Of a stretch of DNA of 64,000 nucleotides, positions 1 to 11,103 are shown piece by piece. Source of the DNA: Sanguinoderma infundibulare. Taxonomy: Eukaryota; Basidiomycota; Agaricomycetes; Polyporales; Polyporaceae. Positions within the stretch are counted from its first letter, which is position 1; every line of letters begins with the position of its first letter. Where the stretch lies: positions 1,922,001-1,986,000 of the forward strand of contig JAVLRN010000004.1 in assembly GCA_032821775.1 (NCBI GenBank). The letters are read 5' to 3'. Made by a program: the position numbers and the translations under genes. The notes under the pieces are model-generated. The model saw only the letters and a program-made list of their open reading frames with translations, had not been told where the DNA came from and searched no databases.

Positions 1-422
1 AGAATGTCGATGGGAACAAACGTCACGAACGACAGCGGCCAAGATGTCTGTTTGCGCGTTTAGATCAATAATCATGACGGGACGGGCGCAAGGGGGATAC
101 GTACATAGACAGTCCCTCTGATACTCATGCTCATACGACCGACGGCGAGGTGGCGCAGTCGAGGAAATTCGAAAGACAGTCTGAACTGTCGGCATGCGGT
201 CAAAAGCGGATCCAGCTGAACGGACTGAGACGAGGGCCCGATAACGGAGATTTGCTTTCCGATTGCAGGATGGCCGAGTCGAGCGGGTACGCCTCGAAGC
301 GCAAAAAAGCCGGAAAGCTTAAAAGAGACAAGCATGTTACACCCCCGATAAAATAATCAAGTTACGAATTCCTCCATGGACAATAAACGGGAATTTGAAC
401 TGAACTGAACGGAAGTCACGAA
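1..422. other. Window edge, no gene recognised
   Basis: Short open frames exist on both strands, but none has a recognisable domain, a convincing intron or a good start context. It probably holds the 3' flank of the minus-strand MYND gene that ends at 423. Confidence 0.4.
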
Positions 423-1696
423 TTACTTGGACGTACCCTCCTGCGGAGCCGTCTGCCCCTTGACCATCCCGTCTCGCATCCATCTCACAACCTCAGGCGG
501 AAGCTGGCATGATTTGATGGTCATGGTCGGACCCACAGGGTTGATCGGAGCCTCGATAACCTTCTCCGGACCTTCCTTTTCGCTGACGAAGTCCTCTCCA
601 TACTCATCCTTGCGCCATTCCTGTTGAACGTGCACCGGCTCCTCGGCATGAGCAGACACGGCCGAGACCTCGACGTCGGGCTTGCAGTCGCGTTTGTGCC
701 TCTTCCAGTCCTGGACGTAAGTCTCTCTGTCAGCGCCATGCGCGGCACGACACGTATGACAGGAAAACAATAACCTTCTTCTGGCACTCCTTGCTGCCAT
801 AGCGCGCCTTCCGTTCCGGCGGACTCCTCCCTGCGCACCTCATGAGTGCCTTCTTCTCCGTACCCATGATCCCGCACCCCGGCGCGGCGCACTTGTACGT
901 GTTCGGGGCCTTCGCGACCTTCTCCGTGAGCTTACGCTCCTCGTCCTCCATCTCCCTCTTGCGAGCTTCCACGGCCAGCCAGATGTCCTTGTACTTGGTG
1001 AATGCGACAGTCAGCATCGGGTTGAAGCGCTTCTGCGAGGTGCCGCTCGCCGCCTCGTCCGCGACCATAGCAGCGGAGCTGAGAAGGCCCAGGCGTACGG
1101 CCGTATCGGCGTAGTGCACGGCGGTGATGAGCATGTCGAACGCGAGAGTGGGGTTTGGGGTGGATGTCGGCCGCGGGCGGGTTTCCCACTCCTTCGCGGC
1201 CTCACGTGAGAGAAGGATGCCGTTAAGCGTCGATTCGGCGAGCTCGCACCAACCGTAAGCCAGGAGGGAGTTTGCTTGAGCGAGGAGGGCGGGGGTGATC
1301 TGATGAGGAGGAAGGGGCTCTTGATGGCGGACGTCCGTGAACTTCTCCCAGAGCCACATCCCTCGGTCCACGCTGGGACTCTTCACTCATCCGGAGTACA
1401 CACTGCGGTTGCAGACGCAGTGCGTCAGCAGACGTGGCAACGTTGATACAGGCCGAGAGAGATAAACATGGACGCACAGCAAACCCAGTGCGAGTGTACT
1501 CTGCCCATCCTTTGCAAACATCCCAGAAACCAGTTTGTCCCAAGACTCCTTCGCGAGATAATCGGATACCTCTTGGAAATGTTCGGCGTAGCCAGGCCTT
1601 GTCGTAGGGATAGAGGGTGTTGTGCCGGAGCAAAACGAGGCGGTCTTGGTTTTCGTATGCGATTTCGGGAAGTTTGAAAGATCGGAGGGTCGTCAT
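423..1696 (-). CDS. MYND-type zinc finger protein (copy 1), two zinc ligands lost
   Basis: A spliced minus-strand gene of the MYND family common in Agaricomycetes, presumably a protein-interaction factor; its specific role is unknown. The ATG at 1696 opens with MTTLRSFKLPEIAYENQDRL. The central exon (about 1375-760) carries a helical part (AFTKYKDIWLAVEARKREM) leading into YKCAAPGCGI. The last exon (710-423) starts after a CAG acceptor and supplies DWKRHKRDC, the usual end of the finger. At the positions where sister copies have RRCP and RYCSKEC, this copy has GRSP and RYGSKEC, so two metal ligands are missing. The donor before the last exon is weak (AAG then GTTATT), and the first intron boundary is uncertain. 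Close relatives lie at 6126, 8123 and, as a pseudogene, 14321. The gene may be functional without zinc binding, or decaying. Confidence 0.6.
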
Positions 1697-2216
1697 GGCG
1701 GTCTGCGGCAGAGATCGAAAGGGACATAAGTACGGCAAAGGAGTAGCAATGATGTACTATTACTTACCTGAGTTGCCCGTAAGGTTACAGATCAGCACCC
1801 GCCGTGGTCGCATGCCCCAACTGCACCCGCCGTGGTGGCCTCCACTCCATCAATTGGGTCCTGCTTGGTCTATACGAGCGCGCGTCGAAACTCCATTGCT
1901 TCAAACAGTGAGCCTGGGCGGAGGCTGCTTGATGAGCTTGCGTTAACCGCGATTCGCTGACTACCACGTGTGCAGAGAGAGGCAAATTGAATTCGTGATA
2001 AAGACGACAAAGCGACACATCGACAGTGAAATGACGAGAAGCAACGGCAGGGAGAGTCGGGCTGGTGGGGGCTGTATCGTGGGGGCAAGAAGAAGGTGTG
2101 GGTTGAGCTCGCCATCGGAGAAAGCGAGCGTCTACGGGCGTTCGCGCACTCTTGCCTGGACACAGTGGACGGCCGAAACGACTTTCAAAGTTGGCGGTTG
2201 AACTGGGTTCCTCACC

Positions 2217-3911
2217 ATGGCCGACATGCATCCAGCATCCACTCAAGTTTTAACCAATAATGATCTCCTCTACGAAATCCTCACGTTCGTACCGTTGGCA
2301 TCGAACCGTCAAGACCGTTATAATCTGGCACAGTGCGCGACCGTTTGTCACACATTCCACGACCCGGCGATCCGAGTCCTATGGCGAAATCTCCAATGGA
2401 TACATCCCTTGTGGCACCTTCTTGCTCCCCCAGATGTCTCTTTTCGTTTGTCCAACCGTGATGAGTTGGCCTACCTGTACAAGGTAAGTACGTTTGTCAC
2501 GGATATGTCGAGTCTCGCTCACATAGTTTTCAAGGTCATCTCCGCACAGCTCTATAACGATCCGATCCGATGGGATCGTTTTTTGTGGCATGCCAGGCAT
2601 GTCCGAGAATTGACGCATTTTTCAGACCCTGAATGCCCGGACGTAGACAAAGCCCATCGCCTCCTCGTCCAGTCTGTCCTTTCGCAGAATGGCGGCAACT
2701 CCGTTCTCCCTCTGCTGCACTCCATACAATGGTCACAGCGGGTCCCAACGGACAGCACCCTTCTCCCACTCTTCTTCCCGACGCTCCGTTGTGCAACCTT
2801 CTCGCTTCTCGGTCCCGATGAGCGAGCGCATTCCCTGTTTCTTCGGAGGTTGCGCGAATCGTCCCCCGACCTGGAGAGCATCAATCTGCATACCGAAAAC
2901 GAGCTTGTGGGCCCGTCGCTTATCCAAGAGCTCGTTGCTTTTGATCGGCTCCGCAAGGTTCGCATCTCTCGACCCAGGGGATATCCAGTCTTCCGGGCCC
3001 TTGTTACGAAACCGAGCCTTACCTCGCTCACCGTGTACGACATCGCTGGGTCCTGGGATGGACTTGCCAACACAACCTCCGTTCCCGGGCTTCACGACTT
3101 GACCGTGTATGGGGACATAGACGGTCTGTCCGCCCTCTTCCGCACGGTTCGCTTTCAAGTACTGGAAGCCGCGAAAATCCACTTCAACTTCCAAGCGGAT
3201 ATTGCCCCAGTGACCGGCGTCACTGCCGTCCTGGGTATGTTCTACAAAGCCATATCCGCCGGCATACTCCAGAGCCTCACGCTTTGCGTCGGGGGATCCC
3301 AATACTTCCCCGACGAGCCGGCCTTCCGCGAACTCATGGCACCCATTCTCCCTCTCCCCAACCTACGCTACTTCTCATTCTCCTTTGATCACCGAACCAT
3401 CGCGAGAATAGACGATGCGGATGTCGAAGCGCTCGCAAAAGCATGGCCGAAGCTCGAGTGCCTCCTCCTCGAGGGGTTTCATGGGAACTGCGCCGTCTCG
3501 ATCAAAGCCATCCACCACCTCTACCACCGCTGCCCCGAACTCAAGCAACTCACTCTTCCGCACCTCAGCTTGCCCGTGATTGGAGTGCATGCGATACCTG
3601 CCCCTCTCCACCGTACTACCCCCCATCCGCTGCGACGGCTGTCTGTCAGACGCGCGCGAATCGTGCACACAAACCGGAACTACAACACTTCGGAGGGGGA
3701 CGCGGAGGCGTTGGCGAGGTACCTCCTCGACCTTTTCCCGGGCCTGGACACCGAGCCGTACAGATATGAGCTGCGACATTCGAGTCCTGACCCGACGGTC
3801 TTCCTGCCCTCCATCCTACACGTCGATTACCGGTGGAGGAAGATTGTTGTATTCATTTGTGCTCTCTGTTCTGCGCGCGACAGGCTCGAGCCGCAGGTAC
3901 CGCCCATGTAA
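2217..3911 (+). CDS. F-box protein with leucine-rich-like C-terminal part
   Basis: Probable substrate adaptor of an SCF ubiquitin ligase. An N-terminal F-box-like segment at residues 15-65 reads DLLYEILTFVP, then CATVCHTFHDPAIRVLWRNL, the form common in Agaricomycete F-box families. The long C-terminal half is rich in leucine-spaced segments (PNLRYFSFSF, WPKLECLLLEG, CPELKQLTLPHLSLP), consistent with a divergent LRR substrate-binding region. A 51-nt intron at 2484-2534 (GTAAGT to TTTCAAG) is in frame, so the frame reads through it. It is placed by analogy with the paralogue at 4256, whose intron is out of frame at the same site. The spliced protein is about 547 residues. The ATG at 2217 has a good context (CACCATGG). 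Pieces of this gene recur at 31704-32008. Confidence 0.75.
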   Translation: MADMHPASTQVLTNNDLLYEILTFVPLASNRQDRYNLAQCATVCHTFHDPAIRVLWRNLQWIHPLWHLLAPPDVSFRLSNRDELAYLYKVSTFVTDMSSLAHIVFKVISAQLYNDPIRWDRFLWHARHVRELTHFSDPECPDVDKAHRLLVQSVLSQNGGNSVLPLLHSIQWSQRVPTDSTLLPLFFPTLRCATFSLLGPDERAHSLFLRRLRESSPDLESINLHTENELVGPSLIQELVAFDRLRKVRISRPRGYPVFRALVTKPSLTSLTVYDIAGSWDGLANTTSVPGLHDLTVYGDIDGLSALFRTVRFQVLEAAKIHFNFQADIAPVTGVTAVLGMFYKAISAGILQSLTLCVGGSQYFPDEPAFRELMAPILPLPNLRYFSFSFDHRTIARIDDADVEALAKAWPKLECLLLEGFHGNCAVSIKAIHHLYHRCPELKQLTLPHLSLPVIGVHAIPAPLHRTTPHPLRRLSVRRARIVHTNRNYNTSEGDAEALARYLLDLFPGLDTEPYRYELRHSSPDPTVFLPSILHVDYRWRKIVVFICALCSARDRLEPQVPPM

Positions 3912-4255
3912 TGTTCTCCTGCAATCAACTATATCAAAAAATCGTAGAGAAATAATGTTGTGGCGAGTGTGTATGGTAGTCAGAATGGCACTTCAGATCT
4001 CTTATAACAGACCTATTGAACGATTTACGAGCCAGCAGGAATCAACGAGTTGATTGAATGCCATCTAACATCCACCGCATCATAGCGAGGGTCATGCACT
4101 TAGATTCCACCTTGTACACCTCGCCCTGAATGTGCATGCTGAGTTAGAACCCTCGTCATTTTATCTGAAAGCTGAAAAATCCAGTGGCAATGGTCGATGC
4201 CTCCAATTGAGGCTGTGCTGATCAAGAGACTGCTTCTTTGCGACCAACGCTCACC

Positions 4256-5962
4256 ATGGAAGACGTTCATCCACCCTCCACCCGAGTTCTCACCAATAGC
4301 GATCTCCTCGAAGACATATTCGTGTTCCTCCCATTAGAACTGGGCGACCGTGACCGCTATGTAGCACGATGCGCGACCGTCTGTCGTGTCTTTCATGAAC
4401 CTGCAACTGTGGAGAAATCTGCCTATGACGCTCCTTCCGTTATGGCACCTTTTGTCTCCCTCGGACGTCCAATTTCCCAGCTGGTACAGATCCGGAAATG
4501 GAGAATTGTCGTTCCTCAATAAAGTAAGTCTGCTCGTCCCAAAAATACTTCTCTTGCTCATCTGTCTTGCCAGATCATCTCCGCGCGGTTATACGACGAT
4601 CCTGCCCGATGGGACCGCTTCCTGTGGCACGCCTCCCGCGTCCGTAGCGTCGTCCACTATTCAAGCGGATCGCGGGACATTATCGATGCCAATCGCCTTC
4701 TCGTGCAGTCTGTCCTTGCCCGGAACAGCGGAAACACTTTTCTCCCCCTACTGCGCTCTCTACAGTGGGCGGACGTCCCCGTCAATGACAGTGCTCTCAC
4801 CCCATTCTTCACCTCGACCCTTCGCAGTGCAACCTTGACTTTAGTAAGTCTTGACCATGCGGCAAACGTGCTGTTGCTCCGCCGACTCCGCGATTCATCG
4901 CCTTTCCTGGAGAAGATATCCATAACCCAAGGGTACGAACAGAACTTATCCGCTGCTGAAGAGACCGCCCGGAGCGTCAAACATCCATCCCTCATCCAGG
5001 AGCTTGTCTCTTTCGATCGGCTCCACGATATTCAAGTATCGCGACTGGTCGGACTTGCCGCTTTCCGAGAGCTCATCACGAAGCCGGACCTCACCTCCCT
5101 TCTTGTCCATGAACTACACGGCTCATCGCTCGGAATCGACCATGCGGTTTCCATCCACTGTCTCCGCAGCCTATCTTTGACAGGAGACGCAGACACTCTC
5201 TCCGGTGCATTCAAGCTCGGTCGCTTCCATTCCCTCAAAAGCGCGACTATATGCTTGTGTTCTTCTCCCGGACAAGCAAATGTCGAGACCGCCGACCTCA
5301 CCGACGTTCTGGGGCTCTTCTACGACGCCGTGACTACGAGCGGTCTCCAGAGCCTGACGCTTTCCACTTCAGGATCTGCCAGTGGACCGTTTGGTGAATA
5401 CCGCGCCCTCCGCGAGCTGATTGCCCCCATCTTCCCTCTTCGCGACATCCACTACTTCCACTTCCTCCCGGGAGCCAAGATCGATGATGCTGACATCGAA
5501 GCGATCGCGAGTGCGTGGCCAAAGCTCGAGCACCTCCTCCTCGACCGCGACCATACCTTTTCGGGCTCAGCTGTGACCGTCAACGCCATACACCTCCTCC
5601 ACACACACTGCACAAACCTCCAAGAGCTTGCACTCCCTCGCCTTCACTGTCCCATCATTGGAGTTCACGCAATCGCTCCGCCTCTTGACCGCTCGCTGGT
5701 GCATCCGCTCCACCACCTGTCCGTCAGAGGCCAATGTACTTCTTCATTGGGGTTCGGGCTCTCGGATGCGGAGGCGGAGGCGATCGCGAGGTACCTCCTC
5801 GGCCTGTTCCCGCGCTTGGATCCCGAGTCGTACAGACGTGCACTGCGATATTCAAGCCCGGACCAGGCAGTGATCCTGCCTTCAGTTCTGCACGTTGACA
5901 ATCGGTGGAGAAAGGTCATTGGACACATGTACGTAATGTGTTGTGCTCGCGATGGATTGTAG
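4256..5962 (+). pseudogene. F-box protein paralogue with 8-nt frameshifting deletion
   Basis: Paralogue of the gene at 2217, in tandem on the same strand. Exon 1 starts at 4256 and carries the F-box (SDLLEDIFVFLPLE, CATVCRVFHEPA). Near 4405, eight bases present in both the 2217 gene and the fragment at 34097 (which encode the IRVL stretch) are missing. The frame shifts there and runs into a stop at 4522. In the other frame the homology resumes at once (LWRNLPMTLLPLWHLLSPSD) and continues over a 50-nt intron at 4524-4573 (GTAAGT to GCCAG). It then stays open to the stop at 5962, with the same LRR-like tail as its neighbour. Either a recent pseudogene or an assembly error; the rest of the reading frame is well preserved. 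Confidence 0.7.
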
Positions 5963-6125
5963 CTACTATCTATGCAGCGTACCACCCGTTCTCTCCGAGT
6001 CTTACTACGTCTCGCGCCCACCGCATCACAGCCGGAGTCACGGTCGTCGACTCCAGCTTGTAAACTTGGTCTCCGCTGTGAATGTCAATGCGCCGCATCG
6101 GTCCTTCATTAGTTGTCGGTAGAAG

Positions 6126-6553
6126 TCAGTCGCTGGGGTTCATGTCCTTCGGGTCGAGAACAACTTGAAACATGCTTTCCTCGGGAATGGAGTCGGACTG
6201 GCCAATGGAAGGCTCGAGTTCAGCATCAGGTTCGCAGAAAGGCTTGTGCGCTCTCCAGTCCTGGGTCATGTTAATAGTTATATCAACGTGTATTTGACCG
6301 AGCGAATTGTGATCATAACACTTACCCTTTTATGACACTCCTTGCTGCAGTACCGAGCCTTGCGCTCAGGCTCGACCGGGCAACGCCGCGCGCACTGCAT
6401 GAACGCCCTCTTCTTCGATGCCTCGATCCCGAACCCCTGAGCGGCACACGTGTACGCGTCCGGCCGTTTCGCGACCTTCTTCGCCATCTTTCTCTCCTCG
6501 GTCTCCCGCCCGCGCCTGAACTCTTCTTCGGCACGGCAAACCGATTGACACAC
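6126..6553 (-). CDS. MYND zinc finger protein fragment (copy 2)
   Basis: The C-terminal half of a copy-1-like MYND gene. Exon 1 reads SVCRAEEEFRRGRETEERKM, then YTCAAQGFGI and CARRCPVEPERKARYCSKEC. Intron from GTAAGT to ACCCAG, then exon 2 from about 6262 gives DWRAHKPFC and a 40-residue acidic tail ending at 6126. The second Cys of the first ligand pair is Phe (GFGI where copy 1 has GCGI), while the ligands lost in copy 1 are intact here. The long N-terminal part of copy 1 is absent upstream, so this is a 5'-truncated duplicate. Whether it is transcribed cannot be judged. Confidence 0.5.
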
Positions 6554-6714
6554 CTTACTACCGCCGTCAATACCACTGTTAACTCAAGGTTATCGGGGCA
6601 AGGCCTTCAGCATGCAGTGCATGAAAGTACCATTCGAGAAAAAGAACCTGGAGGAGAACAGAACGCTCCGTTGACGTTGAAACGCGACAATCCCATAGAG
6701 CCCCTCGGCGTGGC

Positions 6715-7898
6715 CTACATCGATCCAAAAGTAGCCATCAATCCCTCGATGTCCCCAGTCTTTACCCCACCCAACATGTCATCCAAGGCGCCGTCCTTTC
6801 CTCGCCGGTAGCCTTCCCACCCCGAGAACAACGGCTTCCAAGTCCACAGAGCACCCCGAGAGCGAACGTAGCGTCCAGGCAGCGCCAGAACCGAAGTTCC
6901 ACGAGGGTCTTCGGTCTCGACCTCGACCTCGCGGAGCGGAGTACCCGCGTCGAAGCTGCCGGAGCATAGAAGGATGACATCGTCCATGACGTCCTTTGCG
7001 CGCGTGCCAGTCACCGAGCAATCGTCCGCAGGCCCGAAGAGCGGGTAGAAGGTCATGAGCGAGAACGACGCGCTCTTGACATAGAACGCCACCGGAAGGA
7101 GCCCAGCGTACCGGGGGCGCGCACGATGCGCCTCGTCCATCGCGTCGCGCACCTGCTGCCACCACGCCCATTGTGTCGCGGCGGAGGGCTTGGACGCCAT
7201 CTTCTCGGTGGTGACGCTTTCGAAACCAAGGCCTTCGACGTTGAACGTGCATGCGGGGTTGCGCGGTGAGGGCGAAGTGGAGGGGTCAGGTGGATAAGGA
7301 GCATTTGATGGGTGGATAGCGACCAGTCTATGCCACCCTCGTGGAGGACGAGGGCTTTCGCGATGGTTTGGAAGGCCCACGAGTGCGCATCGGTGAAATC
7401 TTCGAGAGCGGCGGAGAAGGCTGTGATGGATGAATAGCCAAACGGCACGGTTTCAACTCGTCGGGGAGTCGTGGCGGGATTAATACCGGAGTGACCATGT
7501 AATCACGAACCATGCGACAGTAAGTCCTTCGCATTGCAGGATGCCAGTCAGTATAATACAAAGACAAACGGCAACACTTACTTGTGTTCGTGCGAATTTG
7601 CCTTCTGACATTCTTTGTTCCAATACAGGTACCAGCACCCCGTACATCGCCTCAACCGGACAGCGCGGTTCCCCTCTTGCACTTGTGAACAGTGTTTGCA
7701 TTGACGCAGGTGATGAGTGGTGTTTGGAATAAATCGACGATATGCTGCCAGCGACGACGTAGACATCATAGAACGCTGACCGGGAATGAGAGAGTAGGGA
7801 CAGGGGGTGGTGGTAGAACGAGTGCAGATGACGATAAAGTTCGAAGCGCTTGCGTAGTGTCCGAACTTCGCAATCAAACTTCTCTCCGCATTTGCCAA
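6715..7898 (-). pseudogene. MYND-finger protein of a different subfamily, frameshifted
   Basis: Exon 1 (7898-7582) ends with a MYND-like finger: CKHCSQVQEG, RRCTGCWYLYWNKECQKA, HEH. The intron 7581-7527 (GTAAGT to GCGAAG) joins HK to TYCRMVRDYM, which completes the H-x-C end of the finger. The fifth Cys position is Trp (YWN where YCS is usual). The coherent protein then continues in another frame (VPFGYSSITAFSAALEDF, WAFQTIAKALVLHEGGIDW) and again in a third (CTFNVEGLGFES to the stop at 6715, with GLLPVAFYVKSASFSLMTFY). The two shifts, near 7446 and 7270, have no plausible introns, so a pseudogene or assembly errors are likely. The C-terminal half has the look of the large Agaricomycete MYND/ankyrin-related proteins. 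Confidence 0.5.
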
Positions 7899-8122
7899 CC
7901 TTCACATCCTCGTCCGTTACGCTATCTGTTGTGCTCGGGACGGACTGCAGCTACGATCTACGCATATACTCTCCGACATGTCGCATCCACTGCAGCACAG
8001 CCGGAGTCATGGTCGTAGACTCGAACTTGTAAACTAGGCTGTCCTCTACATGAATGTCGACGCTTCGGGTGGGTTCATCGTCGCTTGATGGCAACGCCGG
8101 GAACTAGTCTAGAGGTTGACGG

Positions 8123-8460
8123 TCATCGGGACAAGTCGAAACTGCTCGGAAACAGACTCGGATTGGCCAATGAAAGGTTCGATTCCGTGTCGGTTTTGCA
8201 GCAAGACTTGTGCACTTTCCAGTCCTGCGTAACGACGTGAGGATCCGACTGTCAGTCTATTCGAAAGAGCGAATACTAATGGCCATGGCACTCACCCTCT
8301 TTGAACACTTCTTGCTGCAGTACCGGGGCTTGCGCTTGACCGGACATGGCCCCGCGCACTGCATGAGCTCCTTCTTCGACGCGGCACAGGCGTACGCGTC
8401 CGGCTGTCTGGGGACCTTCTCCGTCTTCTTCCGCTCCCCGGCCTCGCGCCTTCGGCCCAT
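8123..8460 (-). CDS. MYND zinc finger protein fragment (copy 3)
   Basis: Two exons. The first holds PDAYACAASKKELMQCAGPC and KPRYCSKKCSKR, the second (from about 8222, after GCAG) DWKVHKSCCKTDTE and a short tail. About ten residues of the first ligand pair region are deleted compared with copy 1, so the finger lacks its second Cys. An ATG at 8460 would give a protein of about 90 residues; the real start is unclear. The gene lies directly downstream of the P450 stop at 8673, on the same strand, with only about 210 nt between, so read-through from the P450 is possible. Probably a truncated duplicate. Confidence 0.45.
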
Positions 8461-8672
8461 CAGATGGCCTGCAGCTCGTTTTACGGTGACACCCGGACAA
8501 GCCCGGGCTGGCCTCCGGATCCTCGTTGCATCCTCATTCTGCGATGATCTTGCAGTCTTGATTGTACATGTACATGGGTCCAAAAATTCACCACGCGCTT
8601 TGCACCAGCGTTCTGACGAGACCGCCGGTCCCCCCACTGACTCCCAGCTACATCCATGAACGTTCAAAGTAC

Positions 8673-11034
8673 CTATAACCTCCTGACCTTCAGCCACAGT
8701 TCCGACTTTGTGCTTCCAGGGCTGGTGCTCGGGAATGTTATACCGGAGAGGTTCCAGAAGACAGGCCTGTCTGATGGCTCGAACGCGAAGTTTGCAAGCA
8801 GCTCGGATAAGACGACCTCTGGAGATGCCATCAGCAATACGCCCTAGGTGAGCCCCATGGATACGGAGGAGTACGCACTCATCTCAACCTGCGAGAAGGT
8901 GAATCCACTGAAGTAAAGACACGTCAGCATCCTCGACAGCCTCGCGAATCGTTAATAACGGTCGAGCTCACATGCATGACCGGCCACCGCCTAAGAACGT
9001 CATTCTAGTGGATCGCCGCGCATGAGGTTAGAAGGCCGTTTATCCGCAATACACATGGACGACCCACAGGTGTGAATATACCCCGGGGATCGCGGCTTTC
9101 TCCACCGCTTCTGGAAGGGGAGAAAGCCAGCGCTCGGGTTTCCATTCATACGCGTCCTCTCCCCACAAGGACTTCGCTCGGTTGCATGCCATGATCCCGA
9201 TGACAATGTTCGTGCCACGGGGGATAACGAGTTCACTGATCGTCGACCCGTCGGTGCCGTGGATTGACTGAGAGAGCGGCAGCACTGCATCCGCCGTGGT
9301 CCTACAAACGGTGATGCGATGAGAGGTGCATTGGGACCGAGGGAAATAGGATATGCTCACCCTCGAAACGTCTGAGGTGCAGGCAGATACCTGAGCGAAT
9401 AATCAGCCCACATCGAGTGCCGGAGGTAACAGGTGGCATGCACAGCCGCAAGGTCTCTTTGCACACGGCGTCAAGGTAAGGCAGCTTGTGCAGTCGGTCG
9501 TAATCGAGTTCGCCGCCCGCGCCCGTCCGTGCTTGCACGATCTCGCGCCGAAGTCTGTCCTGGACGTCCGGATGTTGAGTCAGCAGGTGTAGAATGCGAG
9601 ACATTGCGTTTGAGGTAGTGTCCATTGCTGCAAAGAGAATTGAGCTGGTTCCGGATTAGTCTGCGCCGGTTTCGCCACGATCCACACCACCGCCACACTC
9701 ACGACATCTGGCCCAACAGCTGTTCGTCTGTCAGGCTGTCCTCTGCTGACGCTTCCATATTGGCTTGTACTAAACCGTTATGGTGAGCAGAAGGTCAAAT
9801 GGTCGTCGCTACCACTCACACAATACGCTTGTAATATCCTGGTGACCATCTCCGAGTTTATTGGCCTCGACGGCGACCTTCTTCATCCGGAGAATGTCGC
9901 TCGACTTGAGGTATAGCGTGTCGGAAATGTGGATCAGCTTCTGCACATTGGTGATCGGAAGCTTCTCCACGATCCAACGCCTTAACCATGCTGGACCTAA
10001 GGAGCCGACCAAGGGGGTGAGCTGCTGCAGTAGCATCATCTCCGCACTGGTAGCGACCGGGCTATATGCAGGCACGACACAGAAAGGGATCATAACTACT
10101 GCGGCCACGGGAGCTGGAAGTGTAAGACTCACGCAAAGCTCTTTACTGCGTCCGCATAGGCGTCCGATACGTCCTCCGTAAGCGGATCGAACGAGTGGCC
10201 GATGCCCGTCTGTCCGATTAGCTCGAGAGCTGCGCGGGACATCCATGCGAGTATGTCGACATTCTGACGGCCACTTCAACGCGGGAGGAAATGGCTTCAA
10301 CCAGCTACAGACTAAGTGAACCGCAAGGGGACAAGGGCAGGTGAATAGTTACCTTGTACGTTACCCGGTAAAACATCGGGACAAGGGGGCGAAGGTGCTT
10401 CGCGGAAAAGACCGGAGTGAGCATTTTCCTCTGCTTCCGGTGCATATCACCTCAAGAATGATCCGGATTAGATAAAGTAAGTACCGCATCGAAATAAGAA
10501 AGAGTCAGCACCCGTGACAGAAAGGACTCCAGGACCGAGCATGATGCAGTTGCTTCTACACCGCATGGTGAACATCGATACTAGATGGTGACAGGGAAGG
10601 GATACGCACTGCAGATACCATGGCAACTCATCGTATACAGCAGTATCTTTCAGTACGTGCTGCAGTGCTAAGGGGTCAAAGATATATAGCCAAGGTTTCT
10701 GTAGCTCGCGTCATCAGGCTTCGATGCACCGGGCATAAACCAAAAGAAAGATTGACGAACGCTAAAGAAGCCGTTGATCCTCACGACTGGCCCAAATCTC
10801 TCCGCAATTTGCGTATGGAAATTCCAACCTTAGGGGTCAAGTATTTGGGAGAGATTGCCTGCATCGTTGGCTAGTCAAAGTTAGATCCTCCTCAACGAAG
10901 TCATATGACATACCGGTCAAGACTGAGGCTGCCCGAGGCCCTGGTAGAATGTCCAGTGGAGACTTTGCAAAGAGCAGTTGGAAGAACCACCATGCCGACC
11001 AGGCGATGAGGACCGTAACAAGGATCGTGATCAT
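8673..11034 (-). CDS. Cytochrome P450 monooxygenase
   Basis: Heme-thiolate monooxygenase, predicted ER-anchored; substrate unknown. The ATG at 11034 opens a hydrophobic anchor (MITILVTVLIAWSAWWFFQL) followed by the proline-rich hinge DILPGPR. The I-helix region is LFAAMDTTSN at exon 9644-9444, with QHPDVQDRLRREI after it. The ExxR motif is ETLRL. PERW follows in exon 9301-9068. The heme loop is assembled from small exons: 9004-8972 (33 nt) and 8907-8879 (29 nt) give FLGGGRSCIGFTFSQVEM. The last exon, 8818-8673, continues KVVLSELLANF to the stop. Introns resolved at 9702-9645, 9443-9391, 9360-9302, 9067-9005, 8971-8908 and 8878-8819 are all GT-AG and restore the frame, so the gene looks intact. 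Exons between about 10900 and 9710 were not all resolved. Not assigned to a CYP family. Confidence 0.85.
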
Positions 11035-11103
11035 GGCGAGGACGAAAGACTCCGGGGATAGCGTCGCGGAGGGTTCCACATGTAATATAGGGCTTTGGGT
11101 CAC

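Noticed and set aside
72..356. Overlapping frames of 68-87 codons on both strands at the window start
   Set aside because: No domain, no splice context, and mutual overlap; treated as chance.
9040..9360. P450 lacking the heme-binding Cys (frame ending in WVVHVYCG)
   Set aside because: The frame reads into an intron. Using the donor at 9067 and acceptor at 9005 gives FLGGGRSC, so the gene is not truncated.
11032..11103. Upstream extension of the P450 to 11103
   Set aside because: It would start with GTG; the in-frame ATG at 11034 directly precedes the membrane anchor and is the better start.
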